This document shows, piece by piece, positions 9,293 to 18,872 of a stretch of DNA of 64,000 nt. The position numbers and the translations under genes were made by a program. Origin of the DNA: Acidimicrobiia bacterium (GTDB taxonomy: Bacteria; Actinomycetota; Acidimicrobiia; Acidimicrobiales; Poriferisodalaceae); contig JAJEBN010000078.1 in assembly GCA_022822525.1 (NCBI GenBank), forward strand, positions 1 to 64,000. The letters are read 5' to 3'. The notes below the pieces were generated by a model that ran no database searches, was not told the DNA's origin, and was given only the letters and a program-made list of their open reading frames with translations. Every line of letters begins with the position of its first letter. Within the stretch, counting starts at the first letter, position 1.

Positions 9293-9540
9293 GGGAGTCC
9301 TCCTCGCCGGCAGCGCACATTGCAGGGCGGGCGCGCCAGACCATCGCATTTTCGCAGCCTTGCGGGGCGGATGGGAACGCTCGGAGGCTGAGCCGAATGG
9401 CGAAGCCGTGGCCCGAGCGGCCCTTGAGCGCAGCGAACAAGAGCGGGAAACAACAGGTGACGCGAGGGGAAGTTCCGCAATCCGCGCAGGCCCTCAGCGG
9501 CGGCATCGCCACCAGCAGGCCGTGGCTAGAGTCCGCGCCC

Positions 9541-10053
9541 ATGGGTGACGTCAATCCAATTCCGCCAGACCGGCCATTCGTCGTGCCGTACCTGACCATC
9601 GGGGCGCGCACCGACGGATCGCCAGGCGGCGCCGCCGACGCCATCGCGTGGTACACGGAGGCCTTCGGCGCCACCGAGACCAATCGCCAGATGGCGCCGG
9701 GGACCGACAAGCTGATGCACGCCGAACTGGTGCTCGGCGACGGGCTGCTCTTCCTCGCTGACGACTTTCCTGAATGGGGAGGCGAAGCGTCCGCGCCCGC
9801 GGCGCTGGCCGGCTCGACAGTCACACTGCACCGCTATGTCGCCGACTGCGACGCCACCATCGAGAAAGCGGTCGCGATGGGCGCGGAAGTGCTGATGCCA
9901 CCCGAGGACATGTTCTGGGGCGACCGCTTCGGCAGCGTCCGCGACCCGTTCGGGCACAAGTGGTCAATCGCGACCCATGTGCGCGACGTCACGCCAGACG
10001 AGATGGAAGCCGCAGCCGCGGCGATGTTCGCTGATGGCCCTCAGGAGGGTTGA
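9541..10053 (+). CDS. VOC-family (PhnB/glyoxalase-like) protein
   Basis: 170-residue single VOC-fold protein. It opens with VVPYLTIG and AIAWYTEAFGA, includes a middle strand MHAELVLGDGLLFLADD, and ends with GDRFGSVRDPFGHKWSIATH, the pattern of the PhnB/3-demethylubiquinone methyltransferase-like group. ATG 9541 is preferred over an upstream in-frame ATG (9397) because the earlier part is low-complexity and a TAGAGT box lies 8 nt before 9541. It is followed after 3 nt by an SDR gene and probably cotranscribed with it. Function unknown. Confidence 0.75.
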   Translation: MGDVNPIPPDRPFVVPYLTIGARTDGSPGGAADAIAWYTEAFGATETNRQMAPGTDKLMHAELVLGDGLLFLADDFPEWGGEASAPAALAGSTVTLHRYVADCDATIEKAVAMGAEVLMPPEDMFWGDRFGSVRDPFGHKWSIATHVRDVTPDEMEAAAAAMFADGPQEG

Positions 10054-10056
10054 GCA

Positions 10057-11007
10057 ATGGCAGTAACTGATTTTGCGGGATGCATCGCAGTCGTCACCGG
10101 CGGCGGCACGGGCATGGGCCGTGAGCTGGTCTGCCGGCTCGCGGCAGCCGGGGCGCATGTCGCTGCGTGCGACCTGAACGCGGACGAGCTGGCACGCACC
10201 GCGGAGCTGGCCGCCGGCGGCGCAAGCGGCGTGCGCATCACGACACACGATTGCGATGTGACCGACGCTGACGCGGTGACAGCGTTCGCGGCCGAAGTCG
10301 CCGCTCAGCACGACACCGACCACATCAACCTGCTGTTCAACAATGCCGGCATCGGCGGCGGCGGCAGCTTCGTCATCGACGATCAGCGAGCAGCCTGGGA
10401 CAAGACCTTCGAGGTGTGCTGGAACGGCGTGCTCAATTGCGCACGGGCATTCATGGACATGCTGGTGCGCTCCGACGCTGGGGCGATGGTCAACACGAGC
10501 AGCATCAACGGCTTCTGGGCGACGGTCGGCCCGGGCTTGCCGCACACGTCCTACTGCGCCGCCAAGTTCGCCGTGAAGGGTTTCACCGAGGCGCTGCAGG
10601 TCGACCTCGCCCTGCATGCGCCGCACGTCAGCGCCCACGTGGTGATGCCCGGGCACATCGGCACCTCGATCGCACTGAACAGCTTCACCGCCCACGGCGT
10701 CGACATCCCGCTCATCCGCAAGAACATGGCGGCTCGCGGCGTCGACCTCGATGCCTTCAGCGACGAGCAAGTCGAAGCGATGATCACCGATCGCAACACA
10801 CGATTCCGTGACGACGCACCGACCACCGCTTCCCAGGCTGCTGAGATCATCCTGACGGACGTGCTGGCCGGCCGGTGGCGAATCCTCGTCGGCGACGATG
10901 CCTACGCCATCGACCAAGCAGTGAGGGCCGATCCCGAAGCCGCCTACACCGAAGCGTTCATCGAGCACCTGAGAGACATCGGGCACCTGCAAGTGCTCGG
11001 CCGTTAA
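10057..11007 (+). CDS. Short-chain dehydrogenase/reductase
   Basis: 316-residue classical SDR. The dinucleotide-binding TGGGTGMG is at residues 14-21, FNNAGIGG follows the fourth strand, a catalytic Ser lies in NTSSING, and the YCAAK motif supplies Tyr and Lys. An acidic residue after the second strand (CDLN) suggests NAD(H) preference, by inference. The C-terminus is about 50 residues longer than the core family. AGGAGG in the last codons of the VOC gene serves as its ribosome site, so the two are probably one operon. Substrate unknown. Confidence 0.85.
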   Translation: MAVTDFAGCIAVVTGGGTGMGRELVCRLAAAGAHVAACDLNADELARTAELAAGGASGVRITTHDCDVTDADAVTAFAAEVAAQHDTDHINLLFNNAGIGGGGSFVIDDQRAAWDKTFEVCWNGVLNCARAFMDMLVRSDAGAMVNTSSINGFWATVGPGLPHTSYCAAKFAVKGFTEALQVDLALHAPHVSAHVVMPGHIGTSIALNSFTAHGVDIPLIRKNMAARGVDLDAFSDEQVEAMITDRNTRFRDDAPTTASQAAEIILTDVLAGRWRILVGDDAYAIDQAVRADPEAAYTEAFIEHLRDIGHLQVLGR

Positions 11008-11047
11008 CCGCCCCCTACCGACTGCGCCGCTACCCTCGTCGGTCGCC

Positions 11048-11119
<72 letters not shown>

Positions 11120-11122
11120 CGA

Positions 11123-11203
11123 CAGAACCTCAGCCTTCCAAGCTGATGATGCTGGCAGCACATGGTGTGCTGCGGGTGGCTCAGCGATTCCCGCCGTCCG
11201 CTC
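11123..11203 (+). repeat. Degenerate partial copy of tRNA-Gly
   Basis: Bases 11123-11152 repeat 11067-11096 of the tRNA exactly (30 nt, anticodon arm included), and 11185-11203 repeat 11102-11120 with one mismatch. The 5' acceptor and D arm are missing, and about 30 nt are inserted between the two matching blocks, so no functional tRNA can fold. Confidence 0.85.
11155..11173. terminator. Perfect 8-bp hairpin inside the broken tRNA copy
   Basis: GCAGCACA (11155-11162) and TGTGCTGC (11166-11173) pair perfectly around TGG. It lies between tRNA-Gly and the end of clpP, which converge, so a bidirectional terminator role is possible. There is no T-tract. Confidence 0.4.
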
Positions 11204-11206
11204 CGA

Positions 11207-11878
11207 TTAGGCGGCCCGGATCGGGCCGTCCTCGAGCACCTGGCGGTTCGCGATCACCTCGTCGATGATCCCGTACTCCTTGGCCGCTTCGGCGTCCATG
11301 ATGAAGTCACGGTCGGTGTCGGCATGGATCCGCTCGAGATCCTGGCCGGTGTGCAGGGCGATGATCCGTTCGAGCCGCTCGCGCATCCGGTCGATCTCCC
11401 GCGCCGCCAGCTCGATGTCGGTCGCCTGGCCCATCGCCTGGCCGTAGGGCTGGTGCAGCAGCACCCGCGCATTGGGCAGCGCCATGCGCTTGCCCGGCGT
11501 GCCGGCCGCCAGCAGCACCGCCGCAGCAGACGCCGCCTGGCCCAGGCAGATGGTGGTGATGTCGTTGCGGATGTACTGGCTCGTGTCGTAGATGGCGAAC
11601 AGCGAGCTGATGTCCCCGCCGGGGGAGTTGATGTAGATGTTGATGTCCCTGTCGGGGTTTTCCGACTCCAGGTGGATCATCTGCGCGCACACCAGGTTGG
11701 CGACGACGTCGTCGATCGGCGTGCCCAGGAAGATGATGTTCTCCTTCAGCAGCCGGGAGTACAGGTCGTACGCGCGCTCGCCCCGGTTTGTCTGCTCCAC
11801 CACCGTGGGCACGAGGTAGTTGCGAGCGCTGTGCAATCCTGCGCTCGGGCCAGATGATGCGGAGTACTCGGTCGTCAC
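11207..11878 (-). CDS. clpP: ATP-dependent Clp protease proteolytic subunit
   Basis: 223-residue serine peptidase that forms the ClpP barrel and works with ClpX or ClpC. The triad is visible: Ser117 in [11 protein letters not shown], His142 in LLHQPYG, and Asp191 in ADTDRD. The oligomerisation segment [12 protein letters not shown] is intact. The GTG start overlaps the tig stop (GTGA), so translation is coupled to trigger factor. Only one clpP is in the window, although actinobacteria usually carry two. clpX lies 1.7 kb away on the opposite strand. Confidence 0.96.
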   Translation of the reverse strand: MTTEYSASSGPSAGLHSARNYLVPTVVEQTNRGERAYDLYSRLLKENIIFLGTPIDDVVANLVCAQMIHLESENPDRDINIYINSPGGDISSLFAIYDTSQYIRNDITTICLGQAASAAAVLLAAGTPGKRMALPNARVLLHQPYGQAMGQATDIELAAREIDRMRERLERIIALHTGQDLERIHADTDRDFIMDAEAAKEYGIIDEVIANRQVLEDGPIRAA

Positions 11879-13410
11879 GTTGCTTCCCCAGTCTCGTCAG
11901 AATCGTCGGAATCTGTGTCGTCGTCGCTGCCGTCGCCGTCGGGCGAGGGGAGTTCGAGCGCTGAGCGATCGATCTCCTCGCCGTCCGGTCCAATGAGTGT
12001 GGCGGCATCGACGGCCCATTGCAGCGCCTTGCCCTTGCAGATCGCTGACTTGAGGTATGCCAGCCCGTCGTTGTCCGACATGACCTTGCGTAGCTGCTCG
12101 GCGCTGCGGCCGTCGGTGGATGCCAAGCGCTCGAGCTCGTCGTCGATATCGGAGTCTTCAGCCTGCAGTTCCTCGGCGCTGGCCAAGGCACGCAATGCGA
12201 GGTCCAAGCGCACCCCTCGCTCTGCATCGTCACGCAGCTCGCCGATGAACGACACTGGTTCTTGACCTGTCGCCTCGAGCCAGCTCTCGATCGTCATGTT
12301 CCGCTGTTGCAGACCGCTGCCCAGCTCGTTCATGCGATCGGCGATCGCCCCGCTCACCATGGCGTCGGGAACCGGTCCGTCCACGAGGCCTGCGAGCTGG
12401 CTCTGCACTTCCTCGCGCAGCGCCATGTTGGCCTGCATGACGAGCCCGAAGCCGAGTTGGCGAGCCGTCGCTTCGCGCATGTCGGCAACGTCGTCATGCT
12501 CGGTGTTCTCGTCGACCCAGTCGTCGGTGAGCTCGGGCAGCACCAGTTCTGATACGGCGTTGACCGTGATCTCGAAGTCGATCTCCATGTCGGTCTGCAC
12601 GGGATGGGTTGCGCTGAACGACAACTCGGTGCCTGCCGCGCAGCCGATCAGCTGCTCGTCGACCTCGGGAACGATGCCGCCGCTGCCGACCTCGTAGAGG
12701 TAGTCCTGCGCCGAGAGCCCGGGCAGCGGCTCGCCCTCGACGGATCCTTCGATGTCGATCGTGACGCGGTCGCCCTCGGCGGCGGGACGGTCCACCTCGG
12801 CGATGTCGGCGAATTGGCGCCTCGTCTCGTCGATGCGCGCGTCGACCTGCTCATCGGACGGCTCGGGGCTGGGGATCTCCACCTTCAAGTCGTGGTAGCC
12901 CGAGATTTCCACCACCGGTCGGATCTCGACGGTCGCTTCGAACGCCACGGGCCCGTCGCTCCCGTCGAGGGTCAGCTCGAGTTCGGGCTGGTTGACCACG
13001 TCGACCTGGTTGTCGCGCACGGCCTCGGCGTAGTAGCGGGGAACGGCTTCCTCGAGCGCCTGTGCGCGCCCGATCTCGGCACCGAAGTGCGATTCCAGCA
13101 CCCGGCGCGGCGCCCGCCCCGGGCGGAATCCCGGAATGCGTACTTCACGAGCGAGCTTGCGGAATGCGGCATCGACATCGGTGTCGAATGTCTCCGCGTC
13201 GACCTCGACGGTCAGCTTGACGCGAGGGCCGATGAATCGCTCCGGGGCGGCCTCGTCGCTCTCGACCTCATCGGCGTCCGCTTCATCGGCACTCACATCA
13301 TCGGCGCCTGTGGGCGCCGGTGCCTCGTCCTCGAGCGGGGGGTCGGGTTCGGAAACTGGCGCGGGCCCGATGAAATCCGCTGGATCCAGCGGCGTCAGCG
13401 TCGTCTTCAC
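11875..13410 (-). CDS. tig: Trigger factor, ribosome-bound chaperone
   Basis: 511 residues, longer than the usual 430-470. Trigger factor binds the ribosome exit tunnel and has prolyl isomerase activity. The ribosome-docking signature GFRPGRAPR is at residues 94-102, followed by an FKBP-like domain and the C-terminal chaperone arms, ending in an Asp/Ser-rich tail. Residues 13-58 are an acidic insertion that splits the first strand: MKTTLTPLD comes before it and RVKLTVEV after it, and FIGP occurs at both edges (13-16 and 59-62). The start is GTG; a TAGGCT box lies 9 nt upstream (13425-13420). Confidence 0.93.
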   Translation of the reverse strand: MKTTLTPLDPADFIGPAPVSEPDPPLEDEAPAPTGADDVSADEADADEVESDEAAPERFIGPRVKLTVEVDAETFDTDVDAAFRKLAREVRIPGFRPGRAPRRVLESHFGAEIGRAQALEEAVPRYYAEAVRDNQVDVVNQPELELTLDGSDGPVAFEATVEIRPVVEISGYHDLKVEIPSPEPSDEQVDARIDETRRQFADIAEVDRPAAEGDRVTIDIEGSVEGEPLPGLSAQDYLYEVGSGGIVPEVDEQLIGCAAGTELSFSATHPVQTDMEIDFEITVNAVSELVLPELTDDWVDENTEHDDVADMREATARQLGFGLVMQANMALREEVQSQLAGLVDGPVPDAMVSGAIADRMNELGSGLQQRNMTIESWLEATGQEPVSFIGELRDDAERGVRLDLALRALASAEELQAEDSDIDDELERLASTDGRSAEQLRKVMSDNDGLAYLKSAICKGKALQWAVDAATLIGPDGEEIDRSALELPSPDGDGSDDDTDSDDSDETGEAT

Positions 13411-13550
13411 GAAGCGCGGAGCCTACCGGCGCGCCCCGACCGCTCCCCGTGGTCCCGCGTGCTGAGCCGAACACTGCGAACGAAACGGATCGCGCCGCGT
13501 TCATGCGGCTGTGCCATCCTTGGCGGTCAACTCAAATCAACCGACGGGGC

Positions 13551-13575
13551 GTCATACCGAGACACGCGGTATGAC
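13551..13575. promoter_or_regulatory. Palindrome in the tig/clpX divergent region
   Basis: GTCATACC (13551-13558) and GGTATGAC (13568-13575) are perfect inverted repeats separated by 9 nt, between two divergent protein-quality-control transcription units. The two-turn geometry fits a dimeric repressor or activator site. It does not match the HAIR, CIRCE or ClgR sites as I recall them. The remainder of the 215-nt gap shows no other feature. Confidence 0.5.
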
Positions 13576-13625
13576 ACCCTTGTACGGCAGTCGACGATGG
13601 AAACCCAGCCGAAGGGAGGTGCAGC

Positions 13626-14891
13626 GTGGCGAAGTTCGGCGAGGGAGGCGAGCTGCTGAAGTGCTCGTTCTGCGGCAAGTCCCAGAAGCAAGTGCGCAAG
13701 CTCATTGCCGGCCCGGGCGTCTACATCTGCGACGAGTGCATCGACCTGTGCAACGAGATCATCGACGACGAGGTCGAGACGGAGCCGCAGGCGCCGTTCG
13801 AGTCGGTGCCCAAGCCGCGCGAGATCTATGCCTTTCTCGACGACTACATCATCGATCAGGACCGGACCAAGACGATCCTGTCGGTGGCCGTGTACAACCA
13901 CTACAAGCGGATGCGCCTTGAGCCCTCGGGTCCCGGCGCCACCGAAGACGTCGAGATTGCGAAGTCCAACATCCTGCTGATCGGCCCGACGGGATGCGGC
14001 AAGACGATGATGGCGCAGACCCTCGCTCGCATGCTCAACGTGCCGTTTGCCATCGCTGATGCCACCGCGCTGACCGAAGCGGGCTACGTGGGAGAGGACG
14101 TCGAGAACATCCTGCTCAAGCTGCTGCAGGCAGCGGACTTCGACGTGAAGCGTGCCGAGACCGGCATCGTCTACATCGACGAGATCGACAAGATCGCCCG
14201 CAAGGCGGAGAACGCCTCGATCACCCGTGACGTGTCCGGCGAGGGCGTCCAGCAGGCGCTGCTGAAGATCCTCGAAGGCACGGTCGCATCTGTGCCCCCC
14301 CAAGGCGGTCGCAAGCACCCCCACCAAGAGTTCCTGCAGATCGACACCAGCAATGTGCTGTTCATCTGCGGGGGCGCGTTCGACGGCCTCGAGCGTCTCA
14401 TCGCCGACCGCGTCGGGGAGCGTGGCGTCGGCTTCGGTGCGAGGCTTCGCAATGCGGCAGACAGCTCGGCGCTCGACATCCTGCCTGACGTGCTGCCCGA
14501 GGATCTGCGCCACTTCGGCCTGATTCCCGAGTTCATCGGCCGGCTGCCGGTGGTGGGCGTCGTCGACCCGTTGGGACCGGACGCGCTGCGCCGGATCCTC
14601 ACCGAGCCGAAGAATGCGCTCGTGCGCCAGTACCGCCGGATGTTCGAACTCGACGATGTCGAGCTCGAGTTCACCGAGGAGGCACTCGAGGCGATCGTGG
14701 ATCAGGCCATGCTCCGCAACACGGGTGCCCGAGGTCTTCGGGCCATCCTCGAAGAGGTCTTGCTGGGGCTGATGTACGACCTGCCGAGCCGCGACGATGT
14801 GGCCCGCTGCATCGTGGATCGCAGCGTCGTGCTGGAACAGGTGAATCCCACGCTGGTTCCCCGCTCGACCGTGACGCGTCGGGCCTCTTGA
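13626..14891 (+). CDS. clpX: Clp protease ATP-binding subunit ClpX
   Basis: 421-residue AAA+ unfoldase that delivers substrates to ClpP. The N-terminal zinc domain uses C13, C16, C35 and C38. Walker A is GPTGCGKT (120-127), Walker [10 protein letters not shown], the pore loop GYVGED, and the ClpP-docking loop appears as GVGFGA. The GTG start has AAGGGAGG 8 nt upstream. It is transcribed away from tig-clpP, instead of following them as in most bacteria. The stop is 10 nt before folC. Confidence 0.97.
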   Translation: MAKFGEGGELLKCSFCGKSQKQVRKLIAGPGVYICDECIDLCNEIIDDEVETEPQAPFESVPKPREIYAFLDDYIIDQDRTKTILSVAVYNHYKRMRLEPSGPGATEDVEIAKSNILLIGPTGCGKTMMAQTLARMLNVPFAIADATALTEAGYVGEDVENILLKLLQAADFDVKRAETGIVYIDEIDKIARKAENASITRDVSGEGVQQALLKILEGTVASVPPQGGRKHPHQEFLQIDTSNVLFICGGAFDGLERLIADRVGERGVGFGARLRNAADSSALDILPDVLPEDLRHFGLIPEFIGRLPVVGVVDPLGPDALRRILTEPKNALVRQYRRMFELDDVELEFTEEALEAIVDQAMLRNTGARGLRAILEEVLLGLMYDLPSRDDVARCIVDRSVVLEQVNPTLVPRSTVTRRAS

Positions 14892-14901
14892 GCCACGCAC
14901 C

Positions 14902-16356
14902 TTGAATCCCGGGCCGCCAGACAGTGGGCCGCCAGATACTGGGCCGAACAGGGTGCCGGCGGGGCCGCTGAGCGACTACGAGACTGCGCTCGACTGGCTC
15001 GACTCCCACATCGATCTCGAGCGACTGCTCGGCGGGCCCGAGGCGACAGCACCCACGCTCGATCGGATGTGGACGCTCATGGGAGTCCTGGGCGACCCCC
15101 AGGACAGCGTTCCGGCCATCCACATCACCGGCACCAACGGCAAGGGCAGCACAGCACGCCTCTCGGTAGCGCTGCTGGGCGCCTGCGGTCTGACTGCGGG
15201 CAGCTACACCTCACCGCACATCGAGCGAGTCAACGACCGGATCACCGTGGCGAACGAGCCGCTCGACGACGAGTCGTTCGCCCTGGCGATCAGCGAGATA
15301 GCGGTCTTCGAGCCGATGGTGACCGACCGCTGCGGGGAACGGCCGAACTACTTCGAGGTGATGGCTGCCGCTGCGTACAACTGGTTTGCCTCGACGGCCC
15401 ATGTGAACGTGATCGAGGTGGGCATGGGCGGTCGCTGGGATGCAACCAACGTCGTGGATGCGGCTGTGGCGGTGATCACCAATATCGGCGCCGACCATCT
15501 CGAGATCATCGGGCCGACGCTGGCAGACGTGGCGAGGGAGAAGGCGGGCATCATCGCACCGGGAGCGACTGCCGTCTGCGGCGAGACCGCTCCCGATCTT
15601 GTCGACATCGTCGAACGAGCCACGTCCGAAGCCGGCGCTGAACTGTGGCGCCGCGGCGTCGACTGGGATGTCGCAACCCGCCAACCGGCGGTCGGGGGAC
15701 AGCTCGTCACGATCGTCACACCGTTCGGGGAGCACAGCGACCTATTCGTCCCGCTGCACGGCGTACATCAGGCGGTCAATGCCGCGTGCGCCGTCTGCTC
15801 GGTCGAAGCGTTCTTCGGCCGGAGCCTCGACCACGATGTGGTCGGGGCTGCGCTTGCCGATGTCACCCTTCCCGCTCGCTTTGAGATCGTGGGGAGCCGC
15901 CCGACGGTGGTCATTGACGGGGCGCATAACCCTGCGGGCGCCGCTTCCTTGCGCGACACGCTCGCTGAGACGCTGTCGATCGGCACCCGAGCAGCGTCCG
16001 GATCTGACGATGCGGCTCCGGCACCCCCCGAACCGGTGGGTGTGCTGATCATCGGAGCCAACAAGCCGCATGATCCCGCGGCGTTCTGCGAGGCCCTCGA
16101 TCTCGGGGTCTTCGACGCTGTGGTCGCGACGGCCGCGGCATGGCCGCGTGCGATGGCGCCCGACGACGTCGCTGCAGCGGTGGAGAGCGTGGCGGCCGGA
16201 CTCGGCCAGAACCCCGAGGTCGTCTCCATCTCCGACGTCGGCGAGGCGGTGCGGTGGGCACAGGATCGGGCAGGTACCCAGGGGATCGTCGTGGTGAGCG
16301 GTTCGCTGTACGTCGCTGCTGAGGCCCGGCGACTTCTGGAGTCCCGCCCGCATTAG
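14902..16356 (+). CDS. folC: Folylpolyglutamate/dihydrofolate synthase
   Basis: Adds glutamate to folates and, in many bacteria, makes dihydrofolate. About 484 residues of Mur-ligase type. The ATP loop HITGTNGKGST is at residues 74-84, the second signature IEVGMGGRWDATNVV and the hinge VIDGAHNPAGA are clear. The start is uncertain: TTG 14902 gives a Pro/Gly-rich lead that includes a short repeat, while GTG 14953 begins just before the conserved YETALDWLDS. Neither has a clear ribosome site. It is probably read through from clpX, 10 nt upstream. Confidence 0.92.
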   Translation: MNPGPPDSGPPDTGPNRVPAGPLSDYETALDWLDSHIDLERLLGGPEATAPTLDRMWTLMGVLGDPQDSVPAIHITGTNGKGSTARLSVALLGACGLTAGSYTSPHIERVNDRITVANEPLDDESFALAISEIAVFEPMVTDRCGERPNYFEVMAAAAYNWFASTAHVNVIEVGMGGRWDATNVVDAAVAVITNIGADHLEIIGPTLADVAREKAGIIAPGATAVCGETAPDLVDIVERATSEAGAELWRRGVDWDVATRQPAVGGQLVTIVTPFGEHSDLFVPLHGVHQAVNAACAVCSVEAFFGRSLDHDVVGAALADVTLPARFEIVGSRPTVVIDGAHNPAGAASLRDTLAETLSIGTRAASGSDDAAPAPPEPVGVLIIGANKPHDPAAFCEALDLGVFDAVVATAAAWPRAMAPDDVAAAVESVAAGLGQNPEVVSISDVGEAVRWAQDRAGTQGIVVVSGSLYVAAEARRLLESRPH

Positions 16357-16419
16357 CCTCGGTCGCACAGCGGGTGGCGCGAGGCGTCATCGCACGGCGG
16401 CAGGCCGAGGGAGACTGTG

Positions 16420-16866
16420 ATGGGGCAAACGCTGGTGATCTGCAAGCCCGACGCGGTCGAGCGAGGCCTTGTCGGGGAGATCGTGGGCAGGTTCGAGCGC
16501 AAGGGCCTCACGATCGCCGCCCTCGAGCATCGCCGTATCGATCGTGAGACCGCTGAGCAGCACTACGCCGAGCACGCAGGCAAGCCGTTTTATGAGCCGC
16601 TGCTCGAGTTCATCACCCGATCCCCTTCCGTGGTGATGGTGCTGGACGGGCCGGCTGATGCCGGCGACGACATCTTCGCCATCGTGCGCACGCTGATGGG
16701 CGCCACGAACCCGGCGACAGCGGCGCCCGGCACGATCAGGGGCGACTACGGATTGTCGCCAACCGAGAACCTGGTGCACGGCTCGGACAGCGCAACCTCT
16801 GCCGAACGGGAGATTTCCCTGTTCTTCGGTGCTGTCGCCGTGTCCAACAGCAAGGCCCGCCGCTGA
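16420..16866 (+). CDS. ndk: Nucleoside diphosphate kinase
   Basis: 148-residue cytosolic enzyme that exchanges gamma-phosphates among nucleotides through a phosphohistidine. The catalytic His120 is in ENLVHGSDS. The N-terminal [18 protein letters not shown] and the [11 protein letters not shown] segment are standard. ATG 16420 is chosen over GTG 16417; GAGGGAG lies 5-10 nt upstream. Its stop overlaps the mreB ATG by one base, so it heads the cell-shape operon. Confidence 0.96.
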   Translation: MGQTLVICKPDAVERGLVGEIVGRFERKGLTIAALEHRRIDRETAEQHYAEHAGKPFYEPLLEFITRSPSVVMVLDGPADAGDDIFAIVRTLMGATNPATAAPGTIRGDYGLSPTENLVHGSDSATSAEREISLFFGAVAVSNSKARR

Positions 16867-17924
16867 TGGCCATAAGCGCGTCGCCCCGGCCCCGCAGGCG
16901 CGGCACCGTCTTCGGCGGGCGTGACATCGCGGTGGACCTGGGCACTGCGAACACGATCGTGTTCGTGCGCGGCCGGGGCATCGTGCTCAACGAACCCTCC
17001 GTGGTTGCCGTCGATTCGATGACCGGCAACTCGCTGGCGGTCGGCCACGAGGCCAAGCGGATGATCGGGCGCACACCCGGCAACATCTCCGCGATCAGCC
17101 CGCTCAAGGACGGGGTGATCGCGGATTTCGACATCTGCGAGAAGATGCTCCGGCACTTCATCAACCAGGTTTCCCAGACCCGCTGGCCCAAGCCGCGCAT
17201 GGTCATCTGCGTGCCCTCGGGCATCACCGGCGTCGAGCAGCGAGCTGTGCAGGAAGCCGCCGAGTACGCGGGGGCCCGCCGGGCGTACATCATCGAAGAG
17301 CCGATGGCGGCCGCGATCGGCTCGGGATTGCCGGTGCAATCGGCGCAGGGCAGCATGATCGTCGATATCGGGGGCGGCACGACCGAGGTGGCGGTGATCT
17401 CGCTCGGCGGGATCGTCACGGCGCGTTCCGCGCGCGTCGGCGGCAACATGATCGACGCGTCGATCGTCGCGCACGTCAAGAAAGAGCACGGCCTCATCGT
17501 GGGCGAGCGCACCGCGGAGGAAATCAAGCTGGCGCTCGGATCGGCGTGGCCGCTGCAAGAGGAGATCTACGCCGAGGTCCGCGGCCGCGACATGGTGAGC
17601 GGGCTGCCGGAGTCGGTGAGCGTCGACAGCTTGGAAATTCGCGAGGCAATCGCGGGACCGGTCAGCGCCATCGTCGACTCGGTGAAGGCAACGCTGGACG
17701 ACACTGCGCCAGAACTCGCCGCCGATGTCATGGACTACGGCATCACTCTCGCCGGAGGCGGTGCCATGCTGCGGGGAATGACCGAGCGCTTGCGTTCTGA
17801 GACGGGCGTGGCCGTTCACATCGCGGAAGACCCGCTGTTTGCCGTGGTACGTGGCTCGGGCCAGACGCTCGAGGAATTCGACGTGCTGCACGGGGTGCTG
17901 TACTCGTCGACTGAGGGGCGCTGA
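16866..17924 (+). CDS. mreB: Rod-shape protein MreB
   Basis: 352-residue bacterial actin that forms membrane-associated filaments and positions the elongation complex. Nucleotide-binding motifs are IAVDLGTANTIV near the N-terminus, IVDIGGGTTEVAVIS in the middle and ITLAGGGAMLRG near the C-terminus. A basic N-terminus (RPRRRG) precedes the fold. The ATG overlaps the ndk stop. A short hairpin (GGGGCG/CGCCCC, 17915-17930) spans the stop codon before mreC. Confidence 0.97.
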   Translation: MAISASPRPRRRGTVFGGRDIAVDLGTANTIVFVRGRGIVLNEPSVVAVDSMTGNSLAVGHEAKRMIGRTPGNISAISPLKDGVIADFDICEKMLRHFINQVSQTRWPKPRMVICVPSGITGVEQRAVQEAAEYAGARRAYIIEEPMAAAIGSGLPVQSAQGSMIVDIGGGTTEVAVISLGGIVTARSARVGGNMIDASIVAHVKKEHGLIVGERTAEEIKLALGSAWPLQEEIYAEVRGRDMVSGLPESVSVDSLEIREAIAGPVSAIVDSVKATLDDTAPELAADVMDYGITLAGGGAMLRGMTERLRSETGVAVHIAEDPLFAVVRGSGQTLEEFDVLHGVLYSSTEGR

Positions 17925-17935
17925 CGCCCCCGGCC

Positions 17936-18856
17936 GTGGCCCGCCGCGCCGGCAATCGGAGACGTCTCTGGCTGCGTCTGGGTCTGCTCGTCGTTACGGC
18001 TATAGCGCTGCTGACCCTTGACGCCCGCGGGTCGGGCGGGGTTCTCGACTCTGCACGCGGAGCGGTGCTGGATGTGCTGGGACCGGTGCGGAGCTTCGGC
18101 GACTGGGTGACCGGGCCGATCCGCGACGCCTGGCGCGGCGTGGTCAGCTACGACGACCTCGAAGCCGAGAACTCCGCACTGCGCGGCGAGCTGGCCGAAG
18201 CGGAGGCATCTGTCCTGCGGGTCGGCGAGTTGGAACGGGACCGTCAGGAACTGCTGGCGCTGCTCGGCGCACGCGACACGGTGCAGGCCATCCCCCGGGT
18301 CACCGCACGGGTCATCGATGCACCGATTTCGAACTTCGAGCGCACCATCGAGCTGGACAAGGGCCACCGCGATGGCATCCGGGTGGGGATGCCCGTCGAG
18401 AGCGGCCACGGCTTGGTCGGCCGGGTGGAGGAGACGAGCCTGAACTGGTCGCGCGTGGAGCTGCTGACTGATCCCAACTTCGATGCCGGCGTTCGCATCG
18501 TGCGCTCGGGGGACGACGGCCTCGCGTCGGGACGCGGGCCCGACCGCGACCTCGAGGTGAGCTACATCGAGCTCGAGACCGTGGTCATCCCCGGCGAGAC
18601 CGTGGTGACCAGCGGGTTCGCGGGCAGCACGTTCCCTGCCGGCCTGCTCGTGGGCACCGTCACCGAAGTGGTGCCCGATGCGGTTCGGGGTGCACAGCGG
18701 GTCACCGTTCACCCCGCCGCAGACCTGACGCGCCTGCGTTGGGTGCAGGTGCTGCTCTATGAGCCCGACGTCCCCGAACCGGTAATCGTCGACCGAGATC
18801 CCGAGCCCGAACCGGCGCCGGAGCCGGCTCCCGAGCCCGGAGGCGGCGCGCCGTGA
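17936..18856 (+). CDS. mreC: Rod-shape protein MreC
   Basis: 306-residue single-pass membrane protein that links MreB to the extracellular wall-synthesis enzymes. Arg-rich residues 2-11 precede one transmembrane helix (about 12-28). A coiled coil follows (about 73-108, LEAENSALRGELAEAE), then the two beta-barrel domains with NFERTIELDKGHRDGIRVGMPV. The tail is a Pro/Glu repeat (EPEPAPEPAPEPGGG), presumably a flexible extracellular end. The GTG start is 11 nt after the mreB stop. Confidence 0.92.
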   Translation: MARRAGNRRRLWLRLGLLVVTAIALLTLDARGSGGVLDSARGAVLDVLGPVRSFGDWVTGPIRDAWRGVVSYDDLEAENSALRGELAEAEASVLRVGELERDRQELLALLGARDTVQAIPRVTARVIDAPISNFERTIELDKGHRDGIRVGMPVESGHGLVGRVEETSLNWSRVELLTDPNFDAGVRIVRSGDDGLASGRGPDRDLEVSYIELETVVIPGETVVTSGFAGSTFPAGLLVGTVTEVVPDAVRGAQRVTVHPAADLTRLRWVQVLLYEPDVPEPVIVDRDPEPEPAPEPAPEPGGGAP

Positions 18857-18872
18857 TCGGGGAAGTGCGGTG

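Noticed and set aside
9293..9540. GC-rich intergenic stretch before the VOC gene with repetitive-looking Gly/Ala/Arg codon patterns
   Set aside because: No repeat unit, hairpin or coding signal could be defined beyond the TAGAGT box at 9527-9532.
14907..14941. Short direct repeat of GGGCCGCCAGA before folC
   Set aside because: Two copies only, in a low-complexity Pro/Gly lead that may not be translated. It is noted in the folC entry because it weakens the TTG start.
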